A stretch of DNA of 64,000 nt from Okapia johnstoni (GCA_024291935.2 CM044315.1:73576385-73640384), one strand, 5' to 3'; shown: positions 1 to 36,397, counted from the stretch's first letter. Numbers and translations are program-made. The notes: a model not told the origin generated them from the letters alone.

Positions 1-110
1 CCTGGATTTGGGGGAGTTGCCAGGAGCTAAGTGTGTAGAGTCCTCTGGGAGGGGCAGGGGATGCTGTTGGAGGTGCCTGGGCCCCCTGCTCACCTCCCTG
101 AATGATGTGA

Positions 111-23127
<23,017 letters not shown>

Positions 23128-24005
23128 TTTTGTGCAGCAGTCTCAGGCTGGAAGACAGAATCAGCTGGACAGAGCTCCTGGAAACATTTCAAAAAGAACC
23201 CCTCCCCCTGCCCTGCCTTTGGGGTCCACCGGTGCTCCAGTGGGACAGCACGACATAGGTGTCTGTGCAGAAGTGAAGCCAGCGTGTTCACCAGTACGGC
23301 CAAGGGCTTTTGCCAAGGCCAGAGCAGGTGGAGCTCCCTGCCTGCCCTGTCACACATACGGGTACTTGTTTTTCACTGTGATGTTAAGAGAATGTATGAA
23401 CAGTTTACATTTTCCTTAGAAATACACTGATGGAATCAAAGTTGGCTTTGGGGAAAAAAAACCCACCAACCAACAACCTGTATGTAAATCATTGTTAGAC
23501 TTCAGCGAGGTCTCAGCTTCCAGGGCTGGAAGGACCCAAAAGAGGATCTGGACCTCAGGCTTTGAGATTTCTGAGGGCTAAACACAGAGGTTTCACACAA
23601 TCCCACTACCTTACTTCTTACAGCCCCTTTGTAATTCTGCAATTGAAAAAAAACAATCAAACATGTCTTTTTAGTGAGATAATCTTGAGTCCATTTGTAG
23701 GAAAAAAACATCAATTTCCACGACTAAGGAATGGTGATATGGAGGCCTGAAGGAAGGGGAGCCCTTTCTGTGCCAAAGCCAAGAAATTTGGCAGGTAAAG
23801 TTTCTCAGACACTGGTCTGCTATATTCCAAACTGAAACCAAGAATGATTTATGAAAGATAGAAAATCTTCTATACTTCAAGGTACATTGATTTACTGATA
23901 GCATTTTTCTTAGAATGGTTATTCTTAGCCTGTTTATGTATGTTTTAGATTTTTCAGTTGAGAAAAGATATATTTCAGTAATAAAACTTATACACTTCAG
24001 ATATC
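23128..24005 (+). other. TTC39A: TTC39A 3' UTR (end inferred)
   Basis: Follows the TAG stop without a further open exon. The right limit is inferred from an AATAAA hexamer at 23980-23985. A second hexamer at 24167-24172 could give a slightly longer form. Confidence 0.6.
23980..23985 (+). promoter_or_regulatory. Candidate polyadenylation signal for TTC39A
   Basis: Canonical AATAAA, 853 bp past the stop. An alternative AATAAA lies at 24167-24172. No transcript data support either. Confidence 0.5.
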
Positions 24006-25017
24006 ATGCAACATCTATTTCAGTAAAATACTTTGTTGCTTGAATTCTTGGGCAGGGCAGAAAGTTTCAGTCAGAAGCCATATGGCCCAAGCATGTTTTA
24101 TTTAGACAACCTAATGTTTTAAAATTTTCAGAATAAGTTAACATTTAAAAATGGGGAGACTTCACAAATAAATCTGGTTTCTGGCTTCTTACTTTAAAAA
24201 TCTGGCAATACTGGGCCTCATTCTCACAAGGCAACAATCAGTTGGAACTGAGTAGAGGCTCTTTTCAACACTTATCCTTCTGGCCCCTAAAAGTGTCTAA
24301 CTCAAATACACAAATGCAGTTTCTGTAAGGGAAGGACCACAACGTTTCCAATCTTCCAGCCTGCTGTATTTAGCAAACACTTTTAAGCATATGCCAGGGA
24401 CAGGGTGGTTGAATCTATTAATATACACCTAAGTTTCCTGTGACTGATATTGAATGAAGTTATGGATTTTAGGTAACGCATATTCTCATTGGGAAAAGGC
24501 AGTCAAAAGATTCTCTTTTGCACTTAGTGTGCTGTCAGAACAGAAATGCTACCGAAGGAAAGATCCCGTATCTTGTTAGAACTAGACAAAAGAATGCTTT
24601 CCACAAAGGCAAGCTCTCTCTCTTCCACAGCTTGGATGCTGGGAGCCCAGCCCAGCAGGGCAGGTGAAAGGGATGAACTAGATAGAGGTAGGCTGCTGAA
24701 CAGGGTGGCCTCTTGGCCTCCCTCACATATCAGAATGCTCCCCATTGCAGTATAAAAGCAGCACTGGTCACCGCATACCAAACATATAATTGCTGTTTAC
24801 AAAAACCTTTCTTACATCTCAGTGTTCATTTTAGGTGTTTTTAAACTTTTATGCCAGGGTGATTTCCTAGTAGTTGCTAGTTCCTTCTGGGCTTCACAAA
24901 TTAGCCCTTCAGCACCTTAACGTCTGTCTGCTGCCCTGACTGCAGTCTTGCTATCAGTTTTGTCCCTTTATCCTTCCTGCAGCTTGAGCTCCTCTCTCAA
25001 AAACATGCTTGTGAGGG

Positions 25018-25123
25018 AGGTCCCTGGCGGTCCAGTGGTTAGAACTTGGTGCTTTCACAGATGTGGCCGGGGTTCAATCCCTGGTCCGGGAACTAAGATC
25101 CTGAAAGCTGAATGGCCAAAAAC
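25018..25123 (+). mobile_element. CHR-type SINE
   Basis: Sense copy with 'tccctggcggtccagtggtt', 'ggggttcaatccctggtccg' and the 'aactaagatcctg' tail. An imperfect target-site duplication beginning AAACATG and containing GTGA-GG flanks it at about 25001-25017 and 25124-25140. Confidence 0.85.
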
Positions 25124-26519
25124 AAACATGTATGTGAAGGAAGGTGAAAATCCTGTCTTGGGCTTCTTATTGTGTCTTGAGCCATTTCTGGTTATTGCTT
25201 CTCTAACATTGCAGACCTTCCTAGCACATCTGCCCTAGAAAGGCAGCTGATCAGGTGAAGAGTTCTGGCCTCGAAGTAAGGAGACCTAATTCCAGCCCCT
25301 GCTTTGCTACTACTGCTTCTTCAGCGTGACCATGGGAGTCATGGACCCTCTAAAATTTAGTAATTTGAGCTCAAATTTAGTAAATTGAGTAATCAGATTA
25401 AGGCTCTTTCTTGCTGTCAACAGTTCTAATTCTGGTCAAGTCTGTTTCTGGGCTTTCAACTCCAAAAAGAGGCAACTGATCTAGACCTCCCTACCTTTTG
25501 TCAAAGGCTTGTGTCCCCAGGTGGCTTACCAGAAGTGATGATAGACTCCCTCAATCAGGGGCCTCTACAGCGGTCCAGGACACCCAGAGAGCAACTAATC
25601 CTCATTTGCCAAAAGTCTGAATCCTTGCCACACAGAGGAACACAGTTGTTAGGGAGCAGCAACTCTAACATGCTCTGCACAGGGTCTTGGCAACAAAGTC
25701 TACTCTGCCTCTCACTGGTCCCAGGCCTTGAACTGGCAGGGTAGCTTCCAGCAGTGTGTGGGTCCCTATCAGCTCTCCCATATGTTGGCAGGATTCCCTA
25801 TTCCTTATCTCGCAAGTCAGGATAGGAGCGTTTCCAAGACGGCTATCGTCATTCACAGCAAAAAAAGCGATGACCTGACAGCAAAGCCAGGACTCTAAAA
25901 GGCCAGCGCCAACCAAACACTTGGCTCAGGTCCGTGTGGGAGACTCCCAGCAACTGAAGGGAGCAATGGGGGATTTTAGAAAGCCCCAGCCTGCTGAGTG
26001 CCTGAATCATTCAACAAGGGAATAAAATCCAAAGATACTTTTCTCTGGAGTGACTCCAAAGTTTATTTCTTCTAAGATGATAAGGAGTGGAATACAGTCT
26101 TCCTCTTTGCTTCAAATTTAGTCTGACAGTGTGCCTTCTCAACAGTTCTTTTATGTCCTTAGCACCATCACACTAATTCACTAATAAATGTGAGGTGTCT
26201 GGATTCTGAAAACCAAGCAGCAAATGGGAATGTCTCACCCTCACCCTCAGATGCAGTTTTCCAAGGCTGGAAAGTGCCTTTCTGCTTGAGTTAGCACAGC
26301 TCTGTGGAAATCTGGTGCAAAGTTCACCACTGTCTGACAGGGTAAAGTAAATCCACAAACAAGGAGCCTCAGTTAGGGCCTTAAAAAATCCACTTTGAAG
26401 TGAGCAGTCTATGAGTTGCTTCCACTGTCTACTTAGCTCTTAAAATGAGCAAAATATAATAGAGCCTTTACTTTGGGAAATACAGAATTACAGAAGATTG
26501 CTGTGGACATCTAAATATT

Positions 26520-26720
26520 AAGTGCTACTTACCAGCTGTGAGTCTAAGTAGGCTGCATGTATCTAATCCTCAAAAACTACTCTATGAAGTAGAGCTATTA
26601 TTGCCATTTTTCAGATGAGAAAACTGAGACACAGGTTAAACAACTTGCCTAAGACCACATAGCTATTATGCATCAGAAATACTGAAGCCAAGCAGTTGAA
26701 CTCTAAAGCTCATGCTTTGC
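26520..26720 (+). repeat. MIR SINE
   Basis: Shows the MIR core 'tcagatgagaaaactgagac', then 'aacttgcctaagaccacata' and 'gaactctaaagctcatgc'. It is one of the best-preserved MIR copies in the window. Confidence 0.8.
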
Positions 26721-29376
26721 TAAAGTACTGGTCAAGCTTTCCAATTACCAGCTTCACGTTGGATCTGATTTAATTGACTCTTGGGCCACTGTTAAGTAAG
26801 GAAAAGGTACTGGTAACAATCCAAACACTAGAAATCCTTGGCTTGGAGTGCATGAAATTATGTCTGTGTGGCATGGTTCCCCACATGGCACTTGGCATCA
26901 TGAGGTAGGGGCAGGATCTAAGTTGGACATAGGCAATCCTTAAGCAACCATATTTGCTCATAAAATTAGGATGTTGGAGGAAAATATATGAGCTAACCCC
27001 AGTTGAAGAGGTAGAGTTCCAGCCAGCTACTCCAGAGATGGAAAGTGAACTGATGCAGAGGCTCAGGCCTGGACTGTGGCTTGAGTCCAAACCATATGCT
27101 AGAAGATATTTGGTATAAGACACTAAGAGGTAGGAACACTGGCAAACTTAGAAGCATATGATGCTGAAGACACTCTTAGAATTTAAGTTTTTAAGTGCTT
27201 AAGAGTGCTGGCTGGCCAAATATTTCACATCTGTGGGTCAAAGTGGCTCATGGGCCAGAAATCTGTTGCCCTTGGGCTAGAGGTGACTTGCAGACATCTA
27301 TCTATGGAAAAGAGGTAGTGAGCAAATTCATAAGAGAAAAGCCTGATCTACTAATAGCAACTTAATTCTATTAACTACATGGGACAGTGGATGTAAGTAC
27401 AGCTTGAATTCAAATTATGTTACTGCTGTGAGAATCGGTTTACTCTTCTATAACATGGGGCTAATGTCAACTGCTTCACAGGCCTGCTGAAGATAAAAAG
27501 AAATCAACTAAACCAATAGCCTAACAAACAGCCCCTAGTATATTAAGGTACATGTTTTGGCCCACATGAACTGTGGGAAGGCAGTGGTGAGTTTGGCCTA
27601 GGGGATGACTGAATCAAGCATCCATTAGGCGTTCTCCAACCCTTCACTTTGTTCTTGTGTTAGATTCTCTCGAACTGACTCTTCTGCATGGTGGTTCAGA
27701 CCTTACATCCTTACAGCTTTGTAACCAGAAGAAAAGGGCTCCTTGCCCTACCCCTAGTATGAAAAATCCCCAAATAACGACCCTTGATTAGTCTGACTGG
27801 GCTCAAATGTCCCTCCCTTAGGCTGGTGGCTTCCCAGATCAGCATTAGGCATCTGAGAATTTGTTAGAAATGCAAATTATCAAGTCCCCTCCTTTCAATG
27901 TAGGGGTGAGGTTGAACAATCGCAGTCCTCCAGGTGGATCCGATGCACACTGAAGTGTGAGAACTACCTTGGAAAGGGCGTGAGGTACTACAATTGGTCC
28001 ATCTTGGGTCACACACTTGGTTGGGAGTTATTGCTAAAAAACATGGGGTACTGGGCAGACAAAAACATGTATCCACTATACATCCTTTCTTTCAAAGTTG
28101 ATTCCCAGGTGAAGGGGCAGTACTGATTAGAGACAAGGCTTATCAGCAAGCTGCCCACTCAGGAAGAGCTTTGCCTTTGTCCTTCTTGCCACCCTCAAAA
28201 ATCTTTATAAGATCCCTACTTTCCAATGGGAACCTCCTTGATGGTGGCTTCCGCTCCATCAGAAATGCTCAGACTCCCTGCTTTCTCCTCCCCTTCACTT
28301 AATAAATATCTGCTGAGCACCTAAATGTCCTGCTCTCATAGAAACAAATGAAAGCAAACAAATTGGAGCCATGGAATAAATAGGGACTGTTGGTACAGAG
28401 GGTAAGAACCCAGCCATCAAACGATCTGGTGAAGTGAATCACAGGACAGAAACCACAACAGACCTGAGACAGCAAAGAGCTTGGCATTTTAAAAAGCACA
28501 ACAAGTCTAAAAAATAGAGTACTATGAAAGCAGAGAGGCAGAAAACCTACTATCTCCATTAAGGAGCTTGGATTTTATTCTCCACACAATAGGAAGCAAT
28601 TAAAAGCTCTAAGCAGATGAATGACATCATCCAATTTACTCAACTATTTTAACTGCTGTGTGAAGAATGCACCATATAATGTTAAACATGAAAGTTGGAA
28701 ACCCAGTGCCATGCCAAATGCCACCACCACCAACTGTTCCTGCTTCGTGTGAATTGCCATTAAAACACCTCATCTTCTCTTCACCAGCTATGACACTTAG
28801 GGGGAGAAAAACACTTTCAATATACTAAGTGATAATCAGGCTCTAAGCGTCCATGTGGGTTGGCATTTCATGTTCTCTACTCATCATGAGAAATCAGCAA
28901 TGCAGTTTATTGAAAGCCAAACCCATAAAGATACCTTCAATCTGAAAATGCCTGGCTAACATCCATCTCACTATTTAGAAGAATGGTTATTATTCCTCAT
29001 ATCAAAATAACATTATAGTGATTATCAAAGGGCCATGAGGAAAAATGGTTTGTGAAAAACAACTTCCCTTCAGTGCTTACTCTAAAATTGTAGCAATTAA
29101 CTTATCTGTGCTTGAGTTCAGCTACCCTCATGGAAAGAGGATCACTATTCTGTGCTATTTCAAAGGTGAGACTGGCTTTGATTCTGGAATTGACAGAATG
29201 TAGCTTATTCCCATACCTCTGGTATGGATAGTGCTGGGAAGCCAATCTTAATGTCTTTCTGCTAAGATAGCCCAGGCTTCCCAATTCACATAATGCCTAC
29301 AATTTGCTCTTGGATCCAAAACGACTAGATTAACTACTATATGGCTCCCAGAGAAAAGGGCCCAGCACTTTGCTTG

Positions 29377-29647
29377 CTGCTGCTGCTGCTAAGTCACTTC
29401 AGTCATGTCCGACTCTGTGTGACTCCATAGATGGCAGCCCACCAGGCTCCCCCGTCCCTGGGATTCTCCAGGCAAGAACACACTGGAGTTGCCATTTCCT
29501 TCTCCAATGCATGAAAGTGAAAAGTGAAAGTGAAGTTGCTCAGTCGTGTCCGACTCTCAGCGACCCCATGGACTGCAGCCTACCAGGCTCCTCCGTCCAT
29601 GGGATTTTCCAGGCAAGAGTACTGGAGTGGGGTGCCATTGCCTTCTC
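29377..29647 (-). mobile_element. Dimeric Bov-A2 SINE, antisense
   Basis: Two Bov-A monomers (about 29390-29512 and 29535-29647) are joined by the 'gtgaaaagtgaaagtgaagt' linker typical of Bov-A2. The left end shows a (ctg)n run. A 14-bp target-site duplication with a one-T indel flanks it: CCCAGCACTTTGCTT at 29361-29375 and CCCAGCACTTGCTT at 29648-29661. Confidence 0.92.
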
Positions 29648-32007
29648 CCCAGCACTTGCTTAGCCAACCAAATTTTCTCGTCATCATTCAAAGTTCAGCA
29701 CTATGACCAGACTCCTGAAATAAACCCTCAGTTGTGTTTTTCAACTTCTTTTTCTCAGCACCAAGAAACACCGTCAATAAGCACCGCTTAGAATGTGTTC
29801 AAGGCAAATAGGCACTGCTCATCATTTGAGCACAATCAGTTTTAGATGCCTAAAATCTGTACCTTATTAATAATGCTGCTTCATTCACTATGCAGACAAA
29901 AACAAACTTCCTGTGGAAAGCATCCAAGATGACCAAGTCTTCCAGTGGACAGTAACTTTTCTCAAAAAGCAAAAATGGAGAAGTTAGTACCTCTTAAAGT
30001 TTCCTTAAACTCTTTTCGGTCTATCAGTAACATTAATTAGATGTATCCAGTTACTGTCCTGAGCTAATGCACATTGTTCAGGGTGACAACGTAACCAAGA
30101 ACAATGTAGACAATTAAAAGGTGCAGGTAAGTCCAAACCCCTTTTGTAAAATTTTACTGAAGCCTCTTAACAAAAGGTTTATGGATCAAGAAATGGTTTG
30201 TAAAGGAATTTATCTGCATTTTCTGTTTCCATGCAAGAAAATGAAGGATAAACGGAAAAGCAAAGTCTGGATACCTGTTATTGGGACAATCAATATCTGA
30301 ATAAACAATCACCCAGTACTGCTGTTTTCAGACCCAGAGGCTCTCAGAAAAGGCATTACAAAGTACATTTAATATTCCCAAATACATGTGCCTCATTCAT
30401 ACTAACTTCCATATGGCATTTTAATACAAACGTTACTGTGTTATAATGTAACTCTTAGAATAGTCCACTTAACTTTCCCTAAATACATGAAGTGGACTTG
30501 CTACATCTTTCAAACCACTCAGAAAAAGTACCATTTTAAGGTTTTATATAATGTAATCAAGCAGTTAACAGTCAATCCCATTAAATCCTTATGTTTCACT
30601 TGAAATTTCTACAAACTAAAGTGCTGTCTAAATCCGAATTATGAGCATTAATTAAACTACTGCCTGGCCATAAACAAGTGTCTATTCTGACAATGCAGAA
30701 CTGAGGAAAAATTCAGAGGCCATTTCTTGAGAGCTCTCAGGTCAATCACCTAACAGTGAGTCAATCAGTAACGACATTTAATGCAAAGATGAAAATTTTG
30801 TAGCTGGATATTTTTACTCCACACTTTTTAATTTAATGATGGCAAAATACTTATGAAGTGGGACCAGGAGGAAGAAATTAGAAGGAATTAAACTATGTCC
30901 TCAAAAGGAGTTAACATAAGGCACTCAGAATAAGACTGAACAGGACAGTGAGGGCTCTCTTGGCCATACTCACATGATGGGGACAGCCTGAACCAAGCCT
31001 GAGTCTTAGGGAAGTCTAGCTGAGTGAAAGACTAGAAAAGGCGAGCTACACAGGGGACAGAAGGAGGGGTTACAAACTAACTTTTCCCCTACCCAGTAAA
31101 AGAATAGATGATCTTTAAATTCAGGTGAGTAAATTTAGTATTACTTCAGGAGATACTAACCAAAAATCCACTTTTTCTCATGTCCACAGATTTCAAATTT
31201 AAAGGCTTAAAAAATCAGCTGATTAGCTATAATGCACTTAACATGCAGGTGTCAAGTGTCCTCAGTTGACTGTGAGAAACTGATCTGCTAGCCAATGCCT
31301 CTGTAAGCAAACATGGCTACCAACTGTCTACATTTAGGAATTATGCCAAAAAACTTACCTTTTCTGCTTGCCATTTTTAGTCTAAGGACCACAGGCAGCT
31401 TTACCTTGTACTCCTTTATTGTTAATCCTTTTTAAAAATGTATGCTTCCCTAAAAAGGAGCTTTGCACATAGAGAATTTGTTACCTCGATGCTCACTATA
31501 TTCTGTTTTATGTCATAGAGACACCTAAAGTAGTTTGGAGAGTCAATACTTGTTGTAAGAGACGTCTTATAAAGAACACTCATAGCATTTAAAAAGTTTG
31601 TGTGAACCAAACTCCAAGTTATCTGCAAGTATTTTAACTTCTTTGGTTTACACTTAAAAGAATAAGATTCTTTTATTTTTTTCCTGGTCAGGCTTTTCAG
31701 ACATTTCAAATCCTACAGCCAAGCCCCAACACATCTTATCCAATCCCAATTATGCTGGATAACAGGGTAATATGCCTATTATTTGCTTTAGAAAATTTAG
31801 AAGCTACCAAGCTTCTAAACTTATGATTAGATGGTAGTAAATGCCAAGCCATAAAAAATACTTCCCCCAAAATATATATACCTAGAAAACTAAAGGCAAT
31901 TAATTAAATTTATACATGTGTGTTTTGAAGAAAGGATTGGATAACTTGGGAGAATTGATTCTTATGTAATCAATTCTAAGTTTAGCCCTTTACAACTGTA
32001 TTATAAC

Positions 32008-32013
32008 TTTATT
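32008..32013 (-). promoter_or_regulatory. Candidate polyadenylation signal for RNF11
   Basis: AATAAA on the - strand, about 2.1 kb past the RNF11 stop. Other - strand hexamers lie at 33422-33427, 31672-31677 and 31415-31420. The choice rests on my expectation of a UTR of roughly 2 kb, not on transcript evidence. Confidence 0.35.
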
Positions 32014-33290
32014 TAACTCGGTAAAAGCCAAAATTGATGGTTCTTAACATGGTATGTGGAGATCAAAATTAAGGAATACAAAGTACCTTATTAAAAAAAA
32101 AATTCAGCTCAATCCTGGTTCCCTCAATATTACTGCCAAACTTCTGTAAAAGAAACCTTGTTAATAAAGAAAGACTAATAGCAACATAGAAGATGATTAA
32201 AAAAAATGTTCATTTACCAATTTTGACAATCTAGAAAAAAAGAAAGTCTGACTATAATACTTGATGATAGACATCATGTTTAAGTAGAAAACACAAAGAT
32301 AAAAAAAGTAATATCGCTGAAAATATTGCACAACTTCAGGTGTTTCCTCCAAATTTGCTTTATGTAATTGGATATAAATTAATGAACAAAAACTTAAGCA
32401 AGATACATGTAACAATTTAACAGAACCTGATAATCTATAATTTCTTTCAATTTTTCTCAAACTCATCATGGGGCTCATAAGAAAATTAACCAACATGGAT
32501 ACTGCTACAGTTGAATGTCAAATCTTAAGTGCTTATGACATACTAAATTCTTCTATAATACAATTATGAAGAACCCTTCAAGAGACTTGACTTGTGTTTT
32601 GTATGTAGAAAGTGTTAAGAGTCAAATATTCAACTCAATACAAAATAATAAGAAACATTTCTGATTTGTTAAGGTTGAGATTGCTTCTCCTTTCGCTGAT
32701 GAATGATTTTTTAGTTGTAATTATCACTGAGCCAAACAAATATGTCACCTTCTAGTACATAACAAAAAATAAAAACATGCTAAATGGATAAAACATTACA
32801 AACTACATCTTTGCTAGACCATCTCTACCTCTAACACTTCAGAAGCTTAGAGTTTCAGAGAATTCCTACATTAACTGCAAGAAAAAGATAAAGGAGAAAG
32901 TCCTTTTTTTGAGATCACAACTATGATGTCATGTGGTTATACAAATTCTGCATTTGTGTGCAAAACATTAATTAAACACATTTATCTTAATTCTCCCTGC
33001 TTAGAATTGTCAGTCAACTAGCAGGACTTTCCTTCTAAGAAACAGAGACTGAGATGTGTTTTATGTAACTTCAATAACCTCAGCAATACAATAAGAGATG
33101 CAGTATCCTTTTGCTATGGTTCAAGACAACAGGGAAGAAGGTCATAGGGAAGAAAAAATCAAAATTGTTACAACTGAGAAGCTTTCTCAGTTTAACCATG
33201 TTGCCACTTTCATTTTTACATAAGCATGGTGGCATAATTCAAGCTCAATAAATCAGAATTCCTAATATTTAAAATTTACCTTGACTTTTA

Positions 33291-33344
33291 ATTATCACCA
33301 TATTAACAACCAAAATAATTATCACCATATTAACAACCAAAATA
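33291..33344. repeat. 27-bp tandem duplication
   Basis: Two perfect copies of a 27-bp unit (33291-33317 and 33318-33344), starting ATTATCACCATATTAACAAC. It lies within the probable RNF11 3' UTR. Confidence 0.93.
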
Positions 33345-34121
33345 ATTAGATGAAACACATAAGAAAGGCTAATATTAAACCTGACTTTACTAGAGTTGGT
33401 TTCTTGACACATTAACTGATTTTTATTTTAATAGAAAAGGGATAGTGCATCTCAGTTTGCTTACAAGCTAGGAGATCACTTTGAATTCTGCATTTCCTAA
33501 CTGCAAACAGATATAGCACTTATAACAGGTTATAAATAAACTGGTTTTCAAGCATAGAGCCAGCCCCAACGATAATAATACACTATTTAAAAAAGACCTA
33601 AGGCAATGAATTCCATTTCCAATGGAAAAAAAGAACTGTGCAAACAAGCTTAAAACTACTTTTTTTGTGCCAGTGTTATAAAATGTAGCTTTTAATAAAA
33701 CCTTGACCCAAATGCCAGCAACTTCAGAAAAGAATTTGGGTGTGGGAGAAGAAGAAAGTTATTTCATTTAGGAAAAAACAACCACTATCTTTTTCCTAAT
33801 CTTTGACACACACAATTGAAACATATACAGCTGCTGTAACACTTTACACAATTCCTATGTACTGGAGCAATAACAAGATCTAAATACAATTATATTTTTA
33901 AACACTGGGTCAAGGCTTTACATAAAAATACCATCCTACTTTTCCCCTTAAGTTTCTAAAATATCACGTACTCTTCCCCAACATCTGCAGCCATTCAGGA
34001 AATTTTAGGAAACTTTTGTGCATGATCTTAATTCCTAATCCCTGGCTCTTTGGGCTCAGTGACAAAAGATCAAAACCACCAAAAATGATGGTTCACTTGA
34101 AGTCAGATGAGAGACCCTGGC

Positions 34122-34293
34122 TCAATTAGTCTCGTAGGACGAAAGCAGTGCTGCATCAACTGGCTCCATGCAGGAGGGGCACGTGAAGGATCTCATCAAC
34201 CAGTCATCTATACAGTCCAGGTGATAGATGTGCATGCACGGCAGAAATCGAATTGGGTCCCCATAAACAAAGTCCATCATACAGATCACACAC
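34122..34293 (-). CDS. RNF11: RNF11 last coding exon, RING-H2 domain
   Basis: The acceptor on the - strand is ttcaccccaacag. It encodes CVICMMDFVYGDPIRFLPCM, HIYHLDCIDDWLMRSFTCPS, CMEPVDAALLSSYETN and TGA at 34124-34122. The whole zinc-binding RING-H2 lies in this single exon. Confidence 0.97.
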
Positions 34294-35630
34294 CTGTTGG
34301 GGTGAAGGAGAGAAATGAGAAAGCATTTTTAGACGAGTGATCTACACAGAATACTCTTTAAAATCCCTATTACAAAGACAGTGTTAATATGAACTGACAA
34401 AAATGGCTTCCTGTCACTCTATCACCTAAGCATCCAGACGGAAATTTTTCCTAGCGTTATCCTGCTACAATCTGTTATTTCAGTCACCTGGGAATTCGAA
34501 GAGTTTGAGAGCAATCAACAAAGAGAAAGGTATCAGATAGGAATCAAGTCCACTGCTAGAACTGTACTCGTAAAACAGCTACACATTACAGAAGACACCT
34601 TAAGGAGAATGTGAAACTTTAGTGGACAAGAAACCATGTTAGATTAATTTTATTTGAACTGAGTTTTCAGTGTAAGCCCAGACAGCTTTCACTTTAATAA
34701 CATGTAAATATAGAACCACTAACACTAAATGGTGCTACAGCTCAAATAGCCAAGCACAGCATAATAAATTACTTTATGTCTGTGTTCGTAAAGATCATTC
34801 TCAACCTACAAGGAAAATAGCTGTTCTCAGGGATTCTCAAACAATAATGAACTCTGAAGAAAAAATCTCCCTGGAAGTAAAATTTTATATTTAACTCATC
34901 AGGCTTAGTACAATTATTCTATAAGTTAAGAAATAGATAAGATTTTCCTCATATCACTAAAATCCTTAGCAAACAATTTTAATCTCTATATAACCTACTA
35001 AAGTATTCCTCTATTATTGCTTTTCACTAACTAAAACTACGGTAACTATCTCTGTGCATAAAACTCTGGGAGCTGAAGTGAGGTACATATTCTAGGATAG
35101 ATCTCTAGAATTAACTCTCTCAAAGAGTTTAGATCTAAATGTCCGTGAAATATTGCCAAACGGCTTTACCAAATGATTAGGCCATCAGCAATGCTGGTAC
35201 TAGTTCACACTTATTACACAGGTAAATAATTTTTAACTGACATTAACTGTCATCCAAATGGACACAGACAACCTATAAAATGGTCAGAATTTGTACCATC
35301 ATTTATTTCTTATTTTTATATGAAAATTCTTAATTTCTACATCTAAACAAATTTTTGCCCAGAATTGATTAAATATCTCACTTCCAAAATGCAACAGAAT
35401 ATTTTTAAAAAACAAATCTCTAAAGACAGACCTTTGAAACATGTATAAATTAAAACTTACTCCCGGATCTTTTTTTCTGATCCATCTCTTCCAGGGTCAT
35501 AAACTCCTTTAGGCAGATGCTGTATAAGGCCTATTCTTTGAGCTATCCTAATTTGTTCCTCTTCAGTCAGCTGAGTTGCTAGGCGAGTCTGGCTAGGTGT
35601 TGGATGATAGACCGGAACTGGAACTTGTTC
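34122..35630 (-). CDS. RNF11: RNF11, residues 42-154 in two exons (5' partial)
   Basis: RING finger protein 11, a small RING-H2 protein. It works with NEDD4-family ligases and in the A20/TAX1BP1/ITCH ubiquitin-editing complex that dampens NF-kB signalling, largely on endosomal membranes (known for the family). The exons at 35461-35630 and 34122-34293 give 342 nt: 113 codons plus TGA. This equals residues 42-154 of the 154-residue mammalian protein as I recall it. RING-H2 ligands are all present: C99, C102, C117, H119, H122, C125, C136, C139. Thr135, a reported AKT site, is retained in RSFTC. The first exon, carrying the myristoylation signal and the PPPY motif, lies right of the window. No break is seen. 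Confidence 0.96.
34294..35460 (-). other. RNF11 intron 2
   Basis: 1167 bp, AT-rich, bounded by GTAAGT and a CAACAG acceptor. I see no repeat or RNA gene in it. Confidence 0.7.
35461..35630 (-). CDS. RNF11: RNF11 exon 2
   Basis: Reads in on the - strand after an acceptor of aaaaaatttag and ends at the donor gtaagt. It encodes EQVPVPVYHPTPSQTRLATQ, then LTEEEQIRIAQRIGLIQHLP, KGVYDPGRDGSEKKIR and two bases of Glu98. The TEEEQIRIAQR stretch is a predicted helix before the RING. Confidence 0.96.
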
Positions 35631-36397
35631 CTAAATTTTTTAAAATGGAGAAAATAAATTATTTTTTAAAAAATCTGTTTTCTAGGGTAATGTTCTCCTT
35701 TTGTTTCTTCCTTTTTTGGCTGAGGAGGGGACCTTGGAGAGGGAGGAGACTGAACAAACATGCACTGGCATCAAGTTCTGTTTTACCCTGCCGTAACTTG
35801 AGCATACCTGACCTACTTCTAAAGGATATAAAAACAAGCTTTACAGTAACACTGGCATGGAATGTTACTTGAAGTATTTCTATAGGAAAAGTATATAACA
35901 CAAACATATTCATTCCTGATACACAGATAAATCAATGTAATTAATTAATTAACTAAATGGACTGTATTCAATATTCTGTAGGCCACAATGGGAGTTTCGT
36001 GGTCTTGATAGATATCATTATTTACATTAGAATTGGCCATTACAGATTCTTCTTATTTGCAAACTTGTTATTTCTTTCCATACAGACAACAATCTTAAAA
36101 TTAATTTTTTGTTTATTTGGAAAGATGAGACATTATTGCAATAAATTCCTGTAAAATTCCTTTTAGGCTTTTGGATATGTATTTGGATATGATGATCCAG
36201 TGAGCCAAATGAGGCCACCTTCCTTCCAGATGGAATATACATTCAAGGACTCAACCTTGAATCATGAAGTACTGTAGTACATATTGGTTGAAAAAAAAAA
36301 AAACATGTATAAGTGGACCTGTGCAGTTCAAACCTATGTAGTTCAAGGGTCAACTCTGTTTAAGCAACTGTATTGCTTTATTTTTCTACTCACTGTG

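Larger units (their letters stand above)
24006..31985. other. Intergenic space between TTC39A and RNF11
   Basis: AT-rich, between two convergent genes. It contains a CHR SINE (25018-25123), a MIR (about 26520-26720), and a dimeric Bov-A2 (29377-29647). No gene, tRNA or snRNA is recognised. Open frames here are short and without recognisable homology. Either end could instead be UTR if longer transcript forms exist. Confidence 0.55.
31986..34121 (-). other. RNF11: RNF11 3' UTR (end inferred)
   Basis: Runs from the TGA at 34122 to a candidate signal at 32008-32013. The stretch is AT-rich and contains no recognisable retroelement, in contrast to the retroelement-packed intron to the right. It includes a perfect 27-bp tandem duplication (33291-33344). 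Shorter or longer forms could use AATAAA at 33422-33427 or 31415-31420. Confidence 0.5.

Noticed and set aside
26770..27123. 117-codon reverse open frame in the intergenic region
   Set aside because: No recognisable family and no splice or poly-A context; likely chance.
29377..29647. Regularly repeated units suggestive of an array
   Set aside because: Two monomers of a dimeric Bov-A2, not a CRISPR or satellite array.
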